64,000 nt of DNA from Thermoleophilia bacterium (GCA_020848615.1 JADLHW010000086.1:62001-126000), one strand, 5' to 3'; positions 28,539 to 37,035 are shown, counted from the first letter of the stretch. Notes: generated by a model not told the origin, from the letters alone. A program made the numbers and translations.

Positions 28539-30233
28539 TCACGCCGGGATGGGGTGGTTCGCCCGCATCCGGTTCTCCGGGTCCATCCGGCGGCGCAGCG
28601 TCCGCAGCCGCTCGTGGGCGCCGGCCGTGAAGGCGGTGCCGGTGTCGGCCGGCTCCTCGGCGAAGTTCAGGTACGTCCGGCCGTTCGCGAGCTCCTCGAA
28701 CGCCCGATGCACGAGCTCCAGGTGCACGGGGATCGCCTGGGTGAGCTCCGGGGTGACGGGCATCCCGATGCCCACGTACACGAACTCACCCTGGAAGCGG
28801 TCGAGCGCGCCCCCGCCGGGGTGGGGACGGCCGGCCGCACCGCCCACGTGGCGGATCTCGGCGCTCACCAGTGGCGATCCGCTGCCCGGCCCCAGGTGGG
28901 CGACGAACGTGTCGATCGTCTCCGCGGTGAGGGTGTCGAAGTTGTCGGCCTTCAGGAACACCGGGGTGGGGCCCTCGGGGTCCTGGTGCAGGCGCATGAG
29001 GCCGATCGGCCCGGTCGTCGCGAACGTGTCCATCTCGGGGCCCAGGGCCCGCAGCGGGGCGAGCAGGTCCACGGCGGTCGCCTCGTCGGTGAGGATCGCG
29101 GCCTCGACCACCACGATGTTCCGGCCGCGCAGCGGCTCGGGGATCTGCTCCAGCGGCGGGAGCTGCAGGATCCGGCCGACGGAGGTGACCTCCTCCGGCA
29201 CGGTGGCCGTCCACTCGCGCCAGGCCTGGAGGACCTCGGCGGACCGCTCCCACGGGAAGACCAGCCAGCCGCAGTACACCTCCTCCAGGGGGTACAGCTC
29301 GAGCTCGAGGGCGGTGACCACCCCGTAGTTCCCGCCGCCGCCGCGCAGCGCCCAGAACACGTCGGCGTGCTGCTCGGCGTCGGCCCGGATGAGCTCCCCG
29401 GCGGGGGTGACCAGCTCGAACGCGGTCACCGAGTTGGCGGCCAGGCCGTGCTTGCGGACCTGCCAGCCGATGCCGCCGCTCAGCACGTACCCCACGACGC
29501 CGACGTCGGGGCTGGAGCCGTGGAGGGCGCTCAGGCCGTGCTCGGCGGCGGGGACGATGACGTCCTCCCACCACGCGCCGGCGTTCACGCGGGCGGTGCG
29601 GGTCTCCGGGAGGATCTCCGCGCCCCGCATGTTCGCGGTCCTCAGCAGGATCGTCCCGGCGAGGTCCCCCAGCGGCGGGGCGTTGTGGCCGGTGGACTGG
29701 GCGGCGACGCGGCGGCCCGTCGCACCGGCGAGCTTGACGATGCGGATCACCTCGTCGGCGGTCCGGGGCAGGGCGACCGCATCGGGCCGCTGGTCGTAGG
29801 TGAGGTGCCAGGCGCGGCGGGCGGCGTCCCAGTCGTCGTCGCCGGGCAGGACGATCTCCATGCCGTCGGCTCGCAGCGGGGCGATCTCGTCGGCGATGCC
29901 GGCGGGCGTGGGCCGGAGCGGCCACACCTCGACGACGCCCTGGGCCACCGCCCACGGGCTGTCGGCGACGAGCGTCGCGGCCTCCTCGGCGGTCGCGGCC
30001 TCGACGACGGCGAAGCCGGCGACCGGCAGGTCTGCGTGCATGTACGGGCCCTGGGCGGTCCGCACCCCCGCGTCGTCGTGGTTTCGCACCTGCACCGGGG
30101 TGCCGGCGGCCCCCATGAGGACCCCGTCGGCCCGCAGCCGTGCGTCGTGGGCGTGCGCGGCGTCCCGCACCGCGGGGTCGGTCCGCTCGTAGCCGGCGCG
30201 ATCGCCGTATCCGATCGTGATGAACGTCGCCAT
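28539..30233 (-). CDS. YCII-domain/FAD-linked oxidase (BBE family) fusion
   Basis: 564 residues, ATG 30233 with AAAGGAG 7-8 nt upstream. Residues ~1-95 are a YCII-like domain (DAAHAHDARLRADGVLMGAAG, FAVVEAATAEEAATLVADSPWA). From ~120 onward is a PCMH-type FAD-binding domain (RPDAVALPRTADEVIRIVKLAG, AAQSTGHNAPPLGD, then GGIGWQVRKHGLAANSVTAFELVTPAGE and RGGGGNYGVVTALELELYP), ending in a berberine-bridge segment (GRTYLNFAEEP, LRTLRRRMDPENRM). The usual bicovalent HisCys pair is not evident: the His is at STGHNA, but no GxCxxxG-like Cys is seen. It likely oxidises a small alcohol, sugar or polyketide. The N-terminal YCII fusion is unusual and may modify substrate or oligomerisation. Confidence 0.85.
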   Translation of the reverse strand: MATFITIGYGDRAGYERTDPAVRDAAHAHDARLRADGVLMGAAGTPVQVRNHDDAGVRTAQGPYMHADLPVAGFAVVEAATAEEAATLVADSPWAVAQGVVEVWPLRPTPAGIADEIAPLRADGMEIVLPGDDDWDAARRAWHLTYDQRPDAVALPRTADEVIRIVKLAGATGRRVAAQSTGHNAPPLGDLAGTILLRTANMRGAEILPETRTARVNAGAWWEDVIVPAAEHGLSALHGSSPDVGVVGYVLSGGIGWQVRKHGLAANSVTAFELVTPAGELIRADAEQHADVFWALRGGGGNYGVVTALELELYPLEEVYCGWLVFPWERSAEVLQAWREWTATVPEEVTSVGRILQLPPLEQIPEPLRGRNIVVVEAAILTDEATAVDLLAPLRALGPEMDTFATTGPIGLMRLHQDPEGPTPVFLKADNFDTLTAETIDTFVAHLGPGSGSPLVSAEIRHVGGAAGRPHPGGGALDRFQGEFVYVGIGMPVTPELTQAIPVHLELVHRAFEELANGRTYLNFAEEPADTGTAFTAGAHERLRTLRRRMDPENRMRANHPIPA

Positions 30234-30377
30234 CGTCCGCTCCTTTCGCGGTCGAGGATTCGTGGGCATGTCAGGCGCGTCCACGGCGTGAAGGACTCCC
30301 CGTGGACGGGAGAAGTCATCGGTTCGTGCTCCACCGCGACCATGCGCGGAGCGGTGGTGCGGGTGGTTCGGCCGTGC

Positions 30378-31295
30378 TCAGGGACGGAGCACGTCGCGAC
30401 CGCGCGCACCGCCCCTTGCGAGGGCCCGGTGGGCGTCGGCGGCCTGCTCCAGGGGGAACACGGCGTGGACGCGGGCCGGCAGCTCGCCCGTCGCGGTGCG
30501 GGCGAGCAGGTCCGTCAGCGTGCGACCGTCGGGGTGCGCGGTGACGGCGGTGACGGTGACGCCGCGTTCGGCCGGAGGTGGCGCGCTCGGCTGGACGCCG
30601 ACGAACGTCCCCCCGTCGCGGACGAGGGCGAGTCCCTCCTCCTGCAGGACGGCGCCGTCGGCGACCGCGTCCCAGCCGGGTTCCGCACGCGTGGTGAAGT
30701 CGGCACCGAGGCCGCGGACGAACGTCTCGTCCTCGGCCCTGGCGAGGCCCGTCACCCGCCACCCGCGGTCCGGTGCGAGCGCCGTGACGGAGCCGCCGAC
30801 GGCGCCGGCCGCCCCCGTCACCAGCAGCCGGTCCTCCCCGGCGGGCGCGTCCCCGAGCAGGTCCACGATCTGGGCTGCGGCCAGGCCGTTGAGCGGGACG
30901 GTCGACGCCGCCACCAGGTCCAGTCCGTCGGGGACGACGGCGAGGTCGGCGGCCGCCACGACGAGCTGCCCGGCGTGGGCGCCGAAGTCGCGGTCGAAGC
31001 CGTCGATCATGCCGGCGACGCGGGTGCCGGGGGCCATGTCGACGCCCGCGCCGGTGGCCGCGATCGTTCCCGCGAAGTCCCAGCCCATCCCGGTCCAGTC
31101 GGGCTGATGGACGAGTCCCATCCGGTGGAAGACGCCGTCGGCGACGGCGCGGTCGACGGGGTTGACGGGCGCGGCCGCGATCTGCACGCGGACCTCGCCC
31201 GGGCCGGGGTCGGCGACGGGGCGGTCGATGACCTCGATCGAGTCGGGGCCCGCCGGGGTGCGGACGACGGCTGCGCGGTATGTGTGGGTACTCAT
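30378..31295 (-). CDS. NADPH:quinone reductase-like zinc-independent MDR oxidoreductase
   Basis: 305 residues, start ATG 31295. Medium-chain dehydrogenase/reductase fold: GroES-like N-terminus (AAPVNPVDRAVADG, GMGWDFAGTIAATGAGVDMAPGTRVAGMI), then a Rossmann segment (LLVTGAAGAVGGSVTALAPDRGWRVTGLAR) and C-terminal YhdH/Qor-type tail (FPLEQAADAHRALARGGARGRDVL). No structural zinc cysteines are present. It is divergent from an HxlR regulator, the arrangement known for YtcD/QorR-type control by electrophile or redox stress. Confidence 0.9.
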   Translation of the reverse strand: MSTHTYRAAVVRTPAGPDSIEVIDRPVADPGPGEVRVQIAAAPVNPVDRAVADGVFHRMGLVHQPDWTGMGWDFAGTIAATGAGVDMAPGTRVAGMIDGFDRDFGAHAGQLVVAAADLAVVPDGLDLVAASTVPLNGLAAAQIVDLLGDAPAGEDRLLVTGAAGAVGGSVTALAPDRGWRVTGLARAEDETFVRGLGADFTTRAEPGWDAVADGAVLQEEGLALVRDGGTFVGVQPSAPPPAERGVTVTAVTAHPDGRTLTDLLARTATGELPARVHAVFPLEQAADAHRALARGGARGRDVLRP

Positions 31296-31348
31296 CGTTC
31301 GGTCCTCGCTGCGGATGCGTTTCCGTGGTCGATGGGCACACTGTTGCA

Positions 31349-31376
31349 GTGCTACTCTCCACTGGGAAGTAGGCAC
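31349..31376. promoter_or_regulatory. Imperfect inverted repeat, candidate HxlR operator
   Basis: GTGCTACT (31349-31356) and AGTAGGCAC (31368-31376) form arms with one bulged base across 11 nt, in the 123-bp divergent region between the oxidoreductase (31295) and HxlR gene (31419). Size and position fit an HxlR-family dimer site. Confidence 0.5.
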
Positions 31377-31418
31377 CTCAGAGTGCGTAAGTCACCATGG
31401 TGAAGGCGGGTTGACGCG

Positions 31419-31838
31419 ATGACGACGACGGCGGCCCAGAAGCGGGCGCGGGCGAAGGTCGAGTACGACGCGTTCCTGGCCGCGTGTCCCAGCCGGCTGT
31501 TGCTCGCCCGGATCTCCGACAAGTGGGTTGCGCTCATCCTGGCGGCGCTCAGCGGCCAGCGGTCGATGCGCTACTCGGAGCTGTCGCGGCGGCTGGCGGG
31601 AGTGAGCCAGAAGATGCTCACGCAGACGCTGCGCTCACTCGAGCGCGATGGGCTGGTCAGCCGCACCGTGACGGCGACCGTGCCGGTCACGGTGACCTAC
31701 GAGCTCACCGGCCTCGGCACATCGCTCCAGGGCGTGATGTGCGAGCTCAAGGGGTGGGCGGAGGCGCACATGGGCGAGGTGCTCGCCAACCGCGCGGCGC
31801 ACGAGGTCGCCGGCGCGGCGCCTGGGGTGGAGCACTGA
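31419..31838 (+). CDS. HxlR-family transcriptional regulator
   Basis: 139 residues. The HxlR winged helix is clear: CPSRLLLARISDKWVALILAAL, RYSELSRRLAGVSQKMLTQTLRSLERDGLVSRTV, VTYELTGLG. Cysteines at position ~24 (ACPSR) and in VMCELKG may sense redox or electrophile stress, as in QorR/YodB relatives. It is divergent from the quinone reductase gene it probably represses. Confidence 0.92.
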   Translation: MTTTAAQKRARAKVEYDAFLAACPSRLLLARISDKWVALILAALSGQRSMRYSELSRRLAGVSQKMLTQTLRSLERDGLVSRTVTATVPVTVTYELTGLGTSLQGVMCELKGWAEAHMGEVLANRAAHEVAGAAPGVEH

Positions 31839-32032
31839 CCGGCGCGGCGAGGGGATTCCCGGGGTCACGTGGCGTGGGCTCGAGCGGCGTCGAGGCCGTC
31901 GAGGGAGGCCGTCCGCAGCGCCGACCCGCCGGACCGCGACGCCGGGGATTCCGCGGCTGTCCGGGACGGGGATGCCCACCGCGGCCGTAGTTGGATTGGA
32001 GACCACGGTGCTCGGAGAGGTGGTGCGGCGGA

Positions 32033-33028
32033 GTGCGAGCCGGTGGGCGTTGGGGAGGGGCGGCGGCGTTCGCCATGGCGGCCCTGGTCGCCGGGGCGCA
32101 TTCCGCTCCCGCGGACGCGGTCGTGCCGACCGCGGTCACGGCAGGAGCGCTGGGTCCCCGGATCGCGCACGGATCGCGGGTGTACGAGGTCGACGTACCC
32201 CGGAATCGCCTGGTCCGTCCCGGTCGGCAGGTCGCGGGCCGGGTGCTCGACGCCCAGCAGGGGGGTCGTGCCCTGTGGGTGGTGACCTCCAGGGGCGTGT
32301 TCGTGATGGCGTCATGGGACCCGACACCGCGGCGGGTGGGGGCGCTGCCGCACGGCCTGGTGCCAGTGGGCCAATCGTCGGTCACGGATGACGGGGCGCG
32401 GTACCGGGCGGTGCTGGAGGATCGGGCGACCGGTGCCGGGCGCCGCGTCCTGGTGCGGTTCGCGGATCGTGGTGGACCGCCGGCGGTCCGCAGGCTGCGG
32501 GGTGTCCGGGGCGTGGCCGGGGTCACCGAGCTCCACGGCGCGGTGTGGGTGGTCGTCTCCGGCGACCGGGCACCCTGGGGACGGGTCATCGCGTTCGACG
32601 CCACGACGCTCGAGCCCCTCGGTGGGTGGCCCCTGCCGGGACTCCCCGCGGGAGTGGCGCGCCGTGGCGGGCAGCTGTGGGTGACCGTCCGGCGGCCCGG
32701 CGCGTCGCGCTTCAGGCTGGTCCGCTTCGATCCGCGGACCCGGCGGGTCGCCGGCGCGGTCGGCCCGCTGCCCGGAGTGCCGTCGTCGGTCGGCATCGGC
32801 GGCGCGACGGTCTGGGTCACGACGGACCGGACCGTGTACCGCGTCGCCGCCGTGGGCGAACGGGTGATCGGGCGATCCGGGGCCGGGCTCCTCTTCCCGA
32901 GCGTGGTGGCGGCGGGTCCCTCCGGGGCGTGGGCGACGACGCGGGACGGGCTGGCGCGCATCGACGCCCGCACCGGTGCGGTGCGCGGAGGGCCGGCGCC
33001 CTTCACCGCGCACCCGGTCAGGCGGTGA
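32033..33028 (+). CDS. Secreted beta-propeller-like protein of unknown function
   Basis: 331 residues from GTG 32033; a TTG at 31991 is the longer alternative. An N-terminal signal segment (GGAAAFAMAALVAGAHSAPADA) precedes repeated blades: GRVLDAQQGGRALWVVTSRG, VTELHGAVWVVVSG, VARRGGQLWVTVRR, VGIGGATVWVTTDR, AAGPSGAWATTRDG. The repeat ([VL]-W-V-T) is typical of YVTN/quinoprotein-like propellers. Binding partner unknown. The last 11 bp overlap the stop of the convergent ATPase. Confidence 0.7.
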   Translation: MRAGGRWGGAAAFAMAALVAGAHSAPADAVVPTAVTAGALGPRIAHGSRVYEVDVPRNRLVRPGRQVAGRVLDAQQGGRALWVVTSRGVFVMASWDPTPRRVGALPHGLVPVGQSSVTDDGARYRAVLEDRATGAGRRVLVRFADRGGPPAVRRLRGVRGVAGVTELHGAVWVVVSGDRAPWGRVIAFDATTLEPLGGWPLPGLPAGVARRGGQLWVTVRRPGASRFRLVRFDPRTRRVAGAVGPLPGVPSSVGIGGATVWVTTDRTVYRVAAVGERVIGRSGAGLLFPSVVAAGPSGAWATTRDGLARIDARTGAVRGGPAPFTAHPVRR

Positions 33029-34493
33029 GCCCCTCCACGAGGGCCTCGACGCCGATCAGCTCCAGACGCGGGTCGTGCGCCGCGCGCCCGGTCAGCGCTG
33101 CGTCGAACCCCGATCGGCAGAACAGCAGGATGGTCAGGTCGTCGACATCGCCGGTCAGGTTTCCCTGTTGCAGCAGGGCGGGGACCTTGAGCTCCAGCAG
33201 GTCGTCCAGCACCGCGGCACGCATGGGCTTCGTCGTCCACCTGCACTCGCCGACGATCCTGAGCCGCTTGCGGCTCACCCCGACCACGTCGATCTCCTCG
33301 ACCATCCGGGTCTTCGCTCGGCGATGCGTGTCGAGCGCGTTGCCCCACCATGTGCCGATGGTCGGCGCCAGGGTCCCGAAGCGGCGACGGGTGTAGCGGA
33401 GGCACAGATCCTCGAATGCTTGGCCGACGAAGTCCGGCAGCTCGTCCGAAACCCTGCCCTCCCAGAGCGCGCGACCCGGCAGCCCTCCTTCGAGCGCGGT
33501 CTGGAAGGGGAAGACGAACCGGAACCAGAAGCGGATGAAGCCGTCGTCGATCCGGTACTTCCGGCCGCGGGCGGTCCGGGGAACGCCCACGGGGAGGCGT
33601 TCGGAGATGAGCCGCATCCGCTCGAGCGTCTGGAGATACGGGCCCAGCGCGCTGCTCGAGAGGTGTGTCTGCTCGGCGAGGTGGTCGATGCCCCGCTCGC
33701 CGTCGGCCAGCGCCTCCAGGATGGAGAAGTAGGTCGCCGGCGCGCGAAGCTCCTGCTCGAGCACGGTCCGCGGATCGTTGAACAGCGACCCCCGGACGTT
33801 GAGTGTGGTCCGACACAGGGCGTCGTCGAGCGGCCCTCGCCCGAGCTCCGCCAGGTGACGGGCCATCCCCCCGGCGACCGCGGTGCGGACGATCCGCTCC
33901 TCTGCGTTGTCGGACGGGTCCAGGAAGCCCTGGGCCTCGCCGAAGTCCATGGGGCGGATCTCGAGCGGCACGAGCCGGCCGTGGAGGGGACTGCTCTGGG
34001 CGAGCAGCGTCTCCATCTGGGCGATGAGCGACCCGCACATCAGGAGCTTGGTGTGGGAGGCGTCGCGTTCCTCCTCCATGACCCGCTGGATCGCGGTGAG
34101 CACCTGGGGCCGCGTGGCACCCTCGGGCAGCAGGTACGGCAGCTCGTCGATGACGACCAGGCACCGCTCGTCGCGACCGAGGCGGTACGCGGCGCGGATG
34201 AGGTCGATGACGTCGGTGATCTCGGGACGCACCCCCAGTGGGATCTCCAGCTGGTCGGCGAACCGCTGCAGCTGTGGACCCGCGAGTCGCCGATCCGCGA
34301 TCAGGATGACGGCGGGCTTGCCGTGGGCGAATGCCTGGAACAACCAGGACTTGCCGACGCGACGGCGCCCGAAGATGCAGAGGGCATCCCGTGACGGGCC
34401 GTTCCACCACTCCTCGATGCGGGCGAGGTCCTCGACTCGGTTGACGAACTCCGCCCTGCGTGGCCAGTCGTATGCGGTCAACGTCCGAGCCAT
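33018..34493 (-). CDS. Archaeal-type ATPase with DUF234 nuclease-like C-terminus
   Basis: 491 residues, ATG 34493. ATPase domain (PF01637 type): Walker A GRRRVGKSW (residues 42-50), Walker B CLVVIDELPYLL (111-122), sensor-like KLLMCGSLIAQME. A winged-helix segment (IDHLAEQTHLSSSALGPYLQTLERMRLISERLPVG) and a C-terminal DUF234/PD-(D/E)XK-like region (VGVSRKRLRIVGECRWTTKPM) follow; E..C.W is the expected nuclease-like core. Such STAND-related ATPases are often mobile orphan genes of unknown role, sometimes linked to defence. Composition is less GC-rich than neighbours, and the gene sits directly behind tandem AT-rich palindromes. Confidence 0.87.
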   Translation of the reverse strand: MARTLTAYDWPRRAEFVNRVEDLARIEEWWNGPSRDALCIFGRRRVGKSWLFQAFAHGKPAVILIADRRLAGPQLQRFADQLEIPLGVRPEITDVIDLIRAAYRLGRDERCLVVIDELPYLLPEGATRPQVLTAIQRVMEEERDASHTKLLMCGSLIAQMETLLAQSSPLHGRLVPLEIRPMDFGEAQGFLDPSDNAEERIVRTAVAGGMARHLAELGRGPLDDALCRTTLNVRGSLFNDPRTVLEQELRAPATYFSILEALADGERGIDHLAEQTHLSSSALGPYLQTLERMRLISERLPVGVPRTARGRKYRIDDGFIRFWFRFVFPFQTALEGGLPGRALWEGRVSDELPDFVGQAFEDLCLRYTRRRFGTLAPTIGTWWGNALDTHRRAKTRMVEEIDVVGVSRKRLRIVGECRWTTKPMRAAVLDDLLELKVPALLQQGNLTGDVDDLTILLFCRSGFDAALTGRAAHDPRLELIGVEALVEGLTA

Positions 34494-34496
34494 TGT

Positions 34497-34528
34497 CTAA
34501 TCCAAATTAGTCTAATGCAGATTAGACT
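34497..34528. promoter_or_regulatory. Tandem CTAAT-N4-ATTAG palindromes before the ATPase gene
   Basis: Two copies of CTAAT-N4-ATTAG lie at 34497-34510 and 34512-34525; the second extends to AGTCTAAT-N4-ATTAGACT (34509-34528). They begin 3 bp from the ATPase start codon, so they overlap its promoter or leader. AT-rich repeats stand out sharply from the local GC content. Confidence 0.7.
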
Positions 34529-34563
34529 GCAACGGCGTCGCTCCGAGCAGCCGCAACGGCGGC

Positions 34564-34858
34564 TCATTCAGCGAAGGAGCTGGTCGGGTTCCGCCTGGTC
34601 CCAATCCGCAGCACCACCGGCACGTGGAAACCGGCGGCGGCCGATCGCCTCGCCCAACGTGGCCGCGAGGCCGCGCGGCTCTCGGGGCGGCGGGGACATG
34701 ACCGCGTTGCCCGACCGGAGAGACGGGACCACGTCGCTGCAGCCGGCCGTTCCCAGCACCGACCGCAGCACGGACATGGCGAGGCGGTGACCGCCGACGT
34801 TGACGCTGCCCAGCAGCATGATGGTCCGTGCGCCGCCGTCGGTCGGAGTGGTGGGCAT
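34564..34858 (-). pseudogene. DUF1697 gene fragment with frameshift
   Basis: ATG 34858 begins a frame with the DUF1697 N-terminal pattern (ARTIMLLGSVNVGGHRLAMSVLRSVLGTAGCSDVVPSLRSGNAVM...LAATLGEAIGRRR). The expected continuation FHVPVVLRIG lies in another frame and ends at 34564. About 95 of the usual ~180 residues remain, so the gene is truncated and frameshifted. Confidence 0.6.
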
Positions 34859-34897
34859 GCGTCGAACTCCCGTCTCGCGCCGGTCGAGTCCATGCCG

Positions 34898-35162
34898 TCA
34901 AGGCAGGCGTGTGAGGCGCTCGGTGATGGCGTTGACGACCAGGCCACGGTGGGCGTCGATGGTGCGGGCGCACCGGATGAACGGGTCCAAAGTCGCTGGT
35001 CAGGGCGGTGAGGATCCCCTCAACGCCTCGGTTCCCGGCGAGTGCGTCTCCAACGACCTTCACCCAGCGGTCGCTCGCCGCCAGGGTCCTCAGATCAGAT
35101 CAGCCGAGCGCCTTGGCCAGCGATGCGGCGGCAGCGCCGAAGACCCTGGTCGCAACCTTCAC
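34898..35162 (-). pseudogene. Decayed reading frame, possibly helical-repeat protein
   Basis: From GTG 35162 the frame reads VKVATRVFGAAAASLAKALG, a TGA at 35102, then SDLRTLAASDRWVKVVGDALAGNRGVEGILTALTSD. A frame change follows into LDPFIRCARTIDAHRGLVVNAITERLTRLP and a stop at 34898. One nonsense codon and one frameshift indicate decay. The L..LA..D..VK....A.N spacing weakly recalls leucine-rich-variant/HEAT repeats. Identity is not established. Confidence 0.4.
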
Positions 35163-35168
35163 ACTGGC

Positions 35169-35744
35169 CTACCCACCGATCACCAACGTGCTCCGCCGTC
35201 CGGTCACATCCACCTCGACAACCTTCGTGCCGGGTGCCAACTCCCGTCCGACGATCGGCAGCACCGCTCCGGGCGTGAGCACTGCTGCCTTCCCATCAAT
35301 CTCCACGCTCCGGACGCCACTCGAGAAGAAGATCGCACCCTCAATGCGACCGCCAGGTAGCACTGCGCGCATGTAGTTGGGGCCGACTGAGGGCTTGCCC
35401 GGCTCGCTACAGCTCAGTTGCGCCTCCCCGTTACTTTGCACCAGTACATCGCATTCGGAGACGGCCGGGCCTGGCCCGCCCCACCCTGCCTGTGCCGGAC
35501 CCCTGAAGAAGCTCATCCCATCCGCCGTCCCCAGCTCCTGAAGCTTGTCGACCTGCACTGAGCCCCTCAAATGCGACGGAACAGTCAGTTCGCCGACCGA
35601 CTCCCACTTCACCGGCGGTGCGCTGGGATCCTCCACGACTTGCGCGTCGTCGCCCTGTGATGCGAGCTGTGCAATCCCAAGTGGCACGGTAGCTACAAGC
35701 AGCCCAACGGTGGCGGCCCCGATCAGTTTCCAGCGTCGCTCCAT
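35169..35744 (-). CDS. Membrane-anchored or secreted protein of unknown function
   Basis: 191 residues from ATG 35744; a TTG at 35756 would add four residues. A positively charged start and hydrophobic stretch (MERRWKLIGAATVGLLVATVPLG) form a signal anchor. The exported domain has SECDVLVQSNGEAQLSCSEPGKPSVGPNYMRAVLPGGRIEGAIFF with two cysteines, and ends in TKVVEVDVTGRRSTLVIGG. Lower GC than the surrounding chromosome, as expected for the accessory patch. Family unknown. Confidence 0.65.
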   Translation of the reverse strand: MERRWKLIGAATVGLLVATVPLGIAQLASQGDDAQVVEDPSAPPVKWESVGELTVPSHLRGSVQVDKLQELGTADGMSFFRGPAQAGWGGPGPAVSECDVLVQSNGEAQLSCSEPGKPSVGPNYMRAVLPGGRIEGAIFFSSGVRSVEIDGKAAVLTPGAVLPIVGRELAPGTKVVEVDVTGRRSTLVIGG

Positions 35745-35922
35745 TCGCTTACCCAACCTCTCAGACCGTGCTCATCAGGCGCCCCGAGCACGAGACCAAA
35801 ACACAGCGTGCTTACACGTAGCCATTGGGGTTGACGTCCCATGTTTCGAGAACGCATGGTGTTCGTCCCTCCTCGCCACGTTCACGCACAACCCTGCTGC
35901 ACTCGTCCTGTGAGGCTCCTGG

Positions 35923-36504
35923 CTACGGCTTCAGGCGAGTCGGACCGCCGCCCGGGACCGGAACCCGCGTCGCGACCCCATTCCTTCGAAGCCCGAGTTC
36001 CGCTTGCGACTCCGGGACCTCGAGGGCGAAGACACCGTCTCCATTGAGGAAGACCTGACCGGTTGCCGACGCGTCGGGTGTCGCTCCGGGCAGGTGGCCG
36101 GTCACGTCAAGTGTTCCCCTGCCCGTCTCCCCACTGACCACCAGGCCGATCCTCTCGACGTTGGATGCGGTATCGCAGGCTGTGCTCGTCTGAGCCCTAC
36201 GAGCCACCACGATGCACCTCATCCCCGCCGCGGGGCCCTTGCCGTCCGCGAGGTAGACGTACCGCCCCTGCCCTTGGCTCTTGAACTCCAAGGTGCCCGC
36301 GTCCACGGCCGGAGACAAGGCGAAGCGGACGCCGTCAGGCGCGGTCGCGAATGCGATGCCTCGCTCGGCAGGTCGCACCGGGTCGGCCGCCGGCTCGCCC
36401 TGTGATAGGCCCGACCCGATGCCTATGGCCGAGAGGATGCCGATGGCAAGAAAAGTGAAACCTCCGGCGATGCAGCCTCGTCGTGCAAGCGACGACCTCA
36501 TCAT
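35923..36504 (-). CDS. Secreted or membrane-anchored protein of unknown function
   Basis: 193 residues from ATG 36504, directly behind a very strong AGGAGGAGG. N-terminal anchor: MMRSSLARRGCIAGGFTFLAIGILSAIG. The exported domain contains GQGRYVYLADGKGPAAGMRCIVVARRAQTSTACDTASN and ends GVATRVPVPGGGPTRLKP. Its layout (anchor, about 100 residues with two Cys, short beta-rich end) resembles the neighbouring 35169-35744 product, so the two may be distant paralogues. The same frame continues upstream without a stop (see 36505-36900). Confidence 0.65.
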   Translation of the reverse strand: MMRSSLARRGCIAGGFTFLAIGILSAIGIGSGLSQGEPAADPVRPAERGIAFATAPDGVRFALSPAVDAGTLEFKSQGQGRYVYLADGKGPAAGMRCIVVARRAQTSTACDTASNVERIGLVVSGETGRGTLDVTGHLPGATPDASATGQVFLNGDGVFALEVPESQAELGLRRNGVATRVPVPGGGPTRLKP

Positions 36505-36900
36505 TTGACGTCCTCCTCCTGAGTTGGGCGAGAAGCCGTTCAGCCACATATCGCACCACATCGACTGTGGCGACGACGTGTTATTGCCGCACCAGTGCCG
36601 CTGCGGCCACACCTGTGAGAAGGCCTGGTCGTGATAGGCGCTCGTGCTGAACCACCAACCAGAGAATGTGCTGCCACGCTTGACTCGGAGGCCCTTCGAG
36701 CGCCCGCTAACTCCGGAGGTGGCCAAACCCGTGCTGTGGTCGTAGAAGCCGCTGTTCTTCGTGCCAAGGCCGAGGATGTCGCCCTTTGCGCACCCGGAAT
36801 TCTGCCAGTGGCACGGCTTGTACTGCTCGCCCGGTCCCCCGAGCGTCAGCCCGGCGGACGCACCGAGGGCGGCAGCAGTCGGAGCCACACACACGGCCAC
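36505..36900 (-). CDS. Cys/Trp-rich secreted protein fragment reading into the next gene
   Basis: From GTG 36900 the frame starts with a signal-like segment (VCVAPTAAALGASAGLTLGG) and continues through CHWQNSGCAKGDILGLGTKNSGFYDHSTGL and WPQRHWCGNNTSSPQSMWCDMWLN. It lacks a stop before the ATG at 36504. In an adjacent frame, from about 36540, TASRPTQEEDVK ends at a TGA overlapping that ATG. A single-base change near 36540 would therefore restore a normal ATGA-overlap pair. It may be a frameshifted gene or a genuine in-frame fusion (325 residues, 36900-35923). Confidence 0.4.
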
Positions 36901-37035
36901 CCGGCGAGAGCGGCTACGGCCACCCTGGCCAACGACGATCCCGGTTTCACGCAAGATCGCTCCCCCCGGGTGCTCGACCGATCTCTGTCCAGCGTCGCAG
37001 AGGCGGAGGCGTCCGTCGACCCCTGCGCGACAGAG

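Noticed and set aside
28230-31403. 1057-codon plus-strand open frame
   Set aside because: Antisense of the FAD oxidase and quinone reductase; no domain.
34898-35162. ISL3-type transposase remnant
   Set aside because: LDPFIRCARTIDAHR superficially resembled transposase text, but the adjoining segments fit a helical-repeat protein better, and no inverted repeats flank it.
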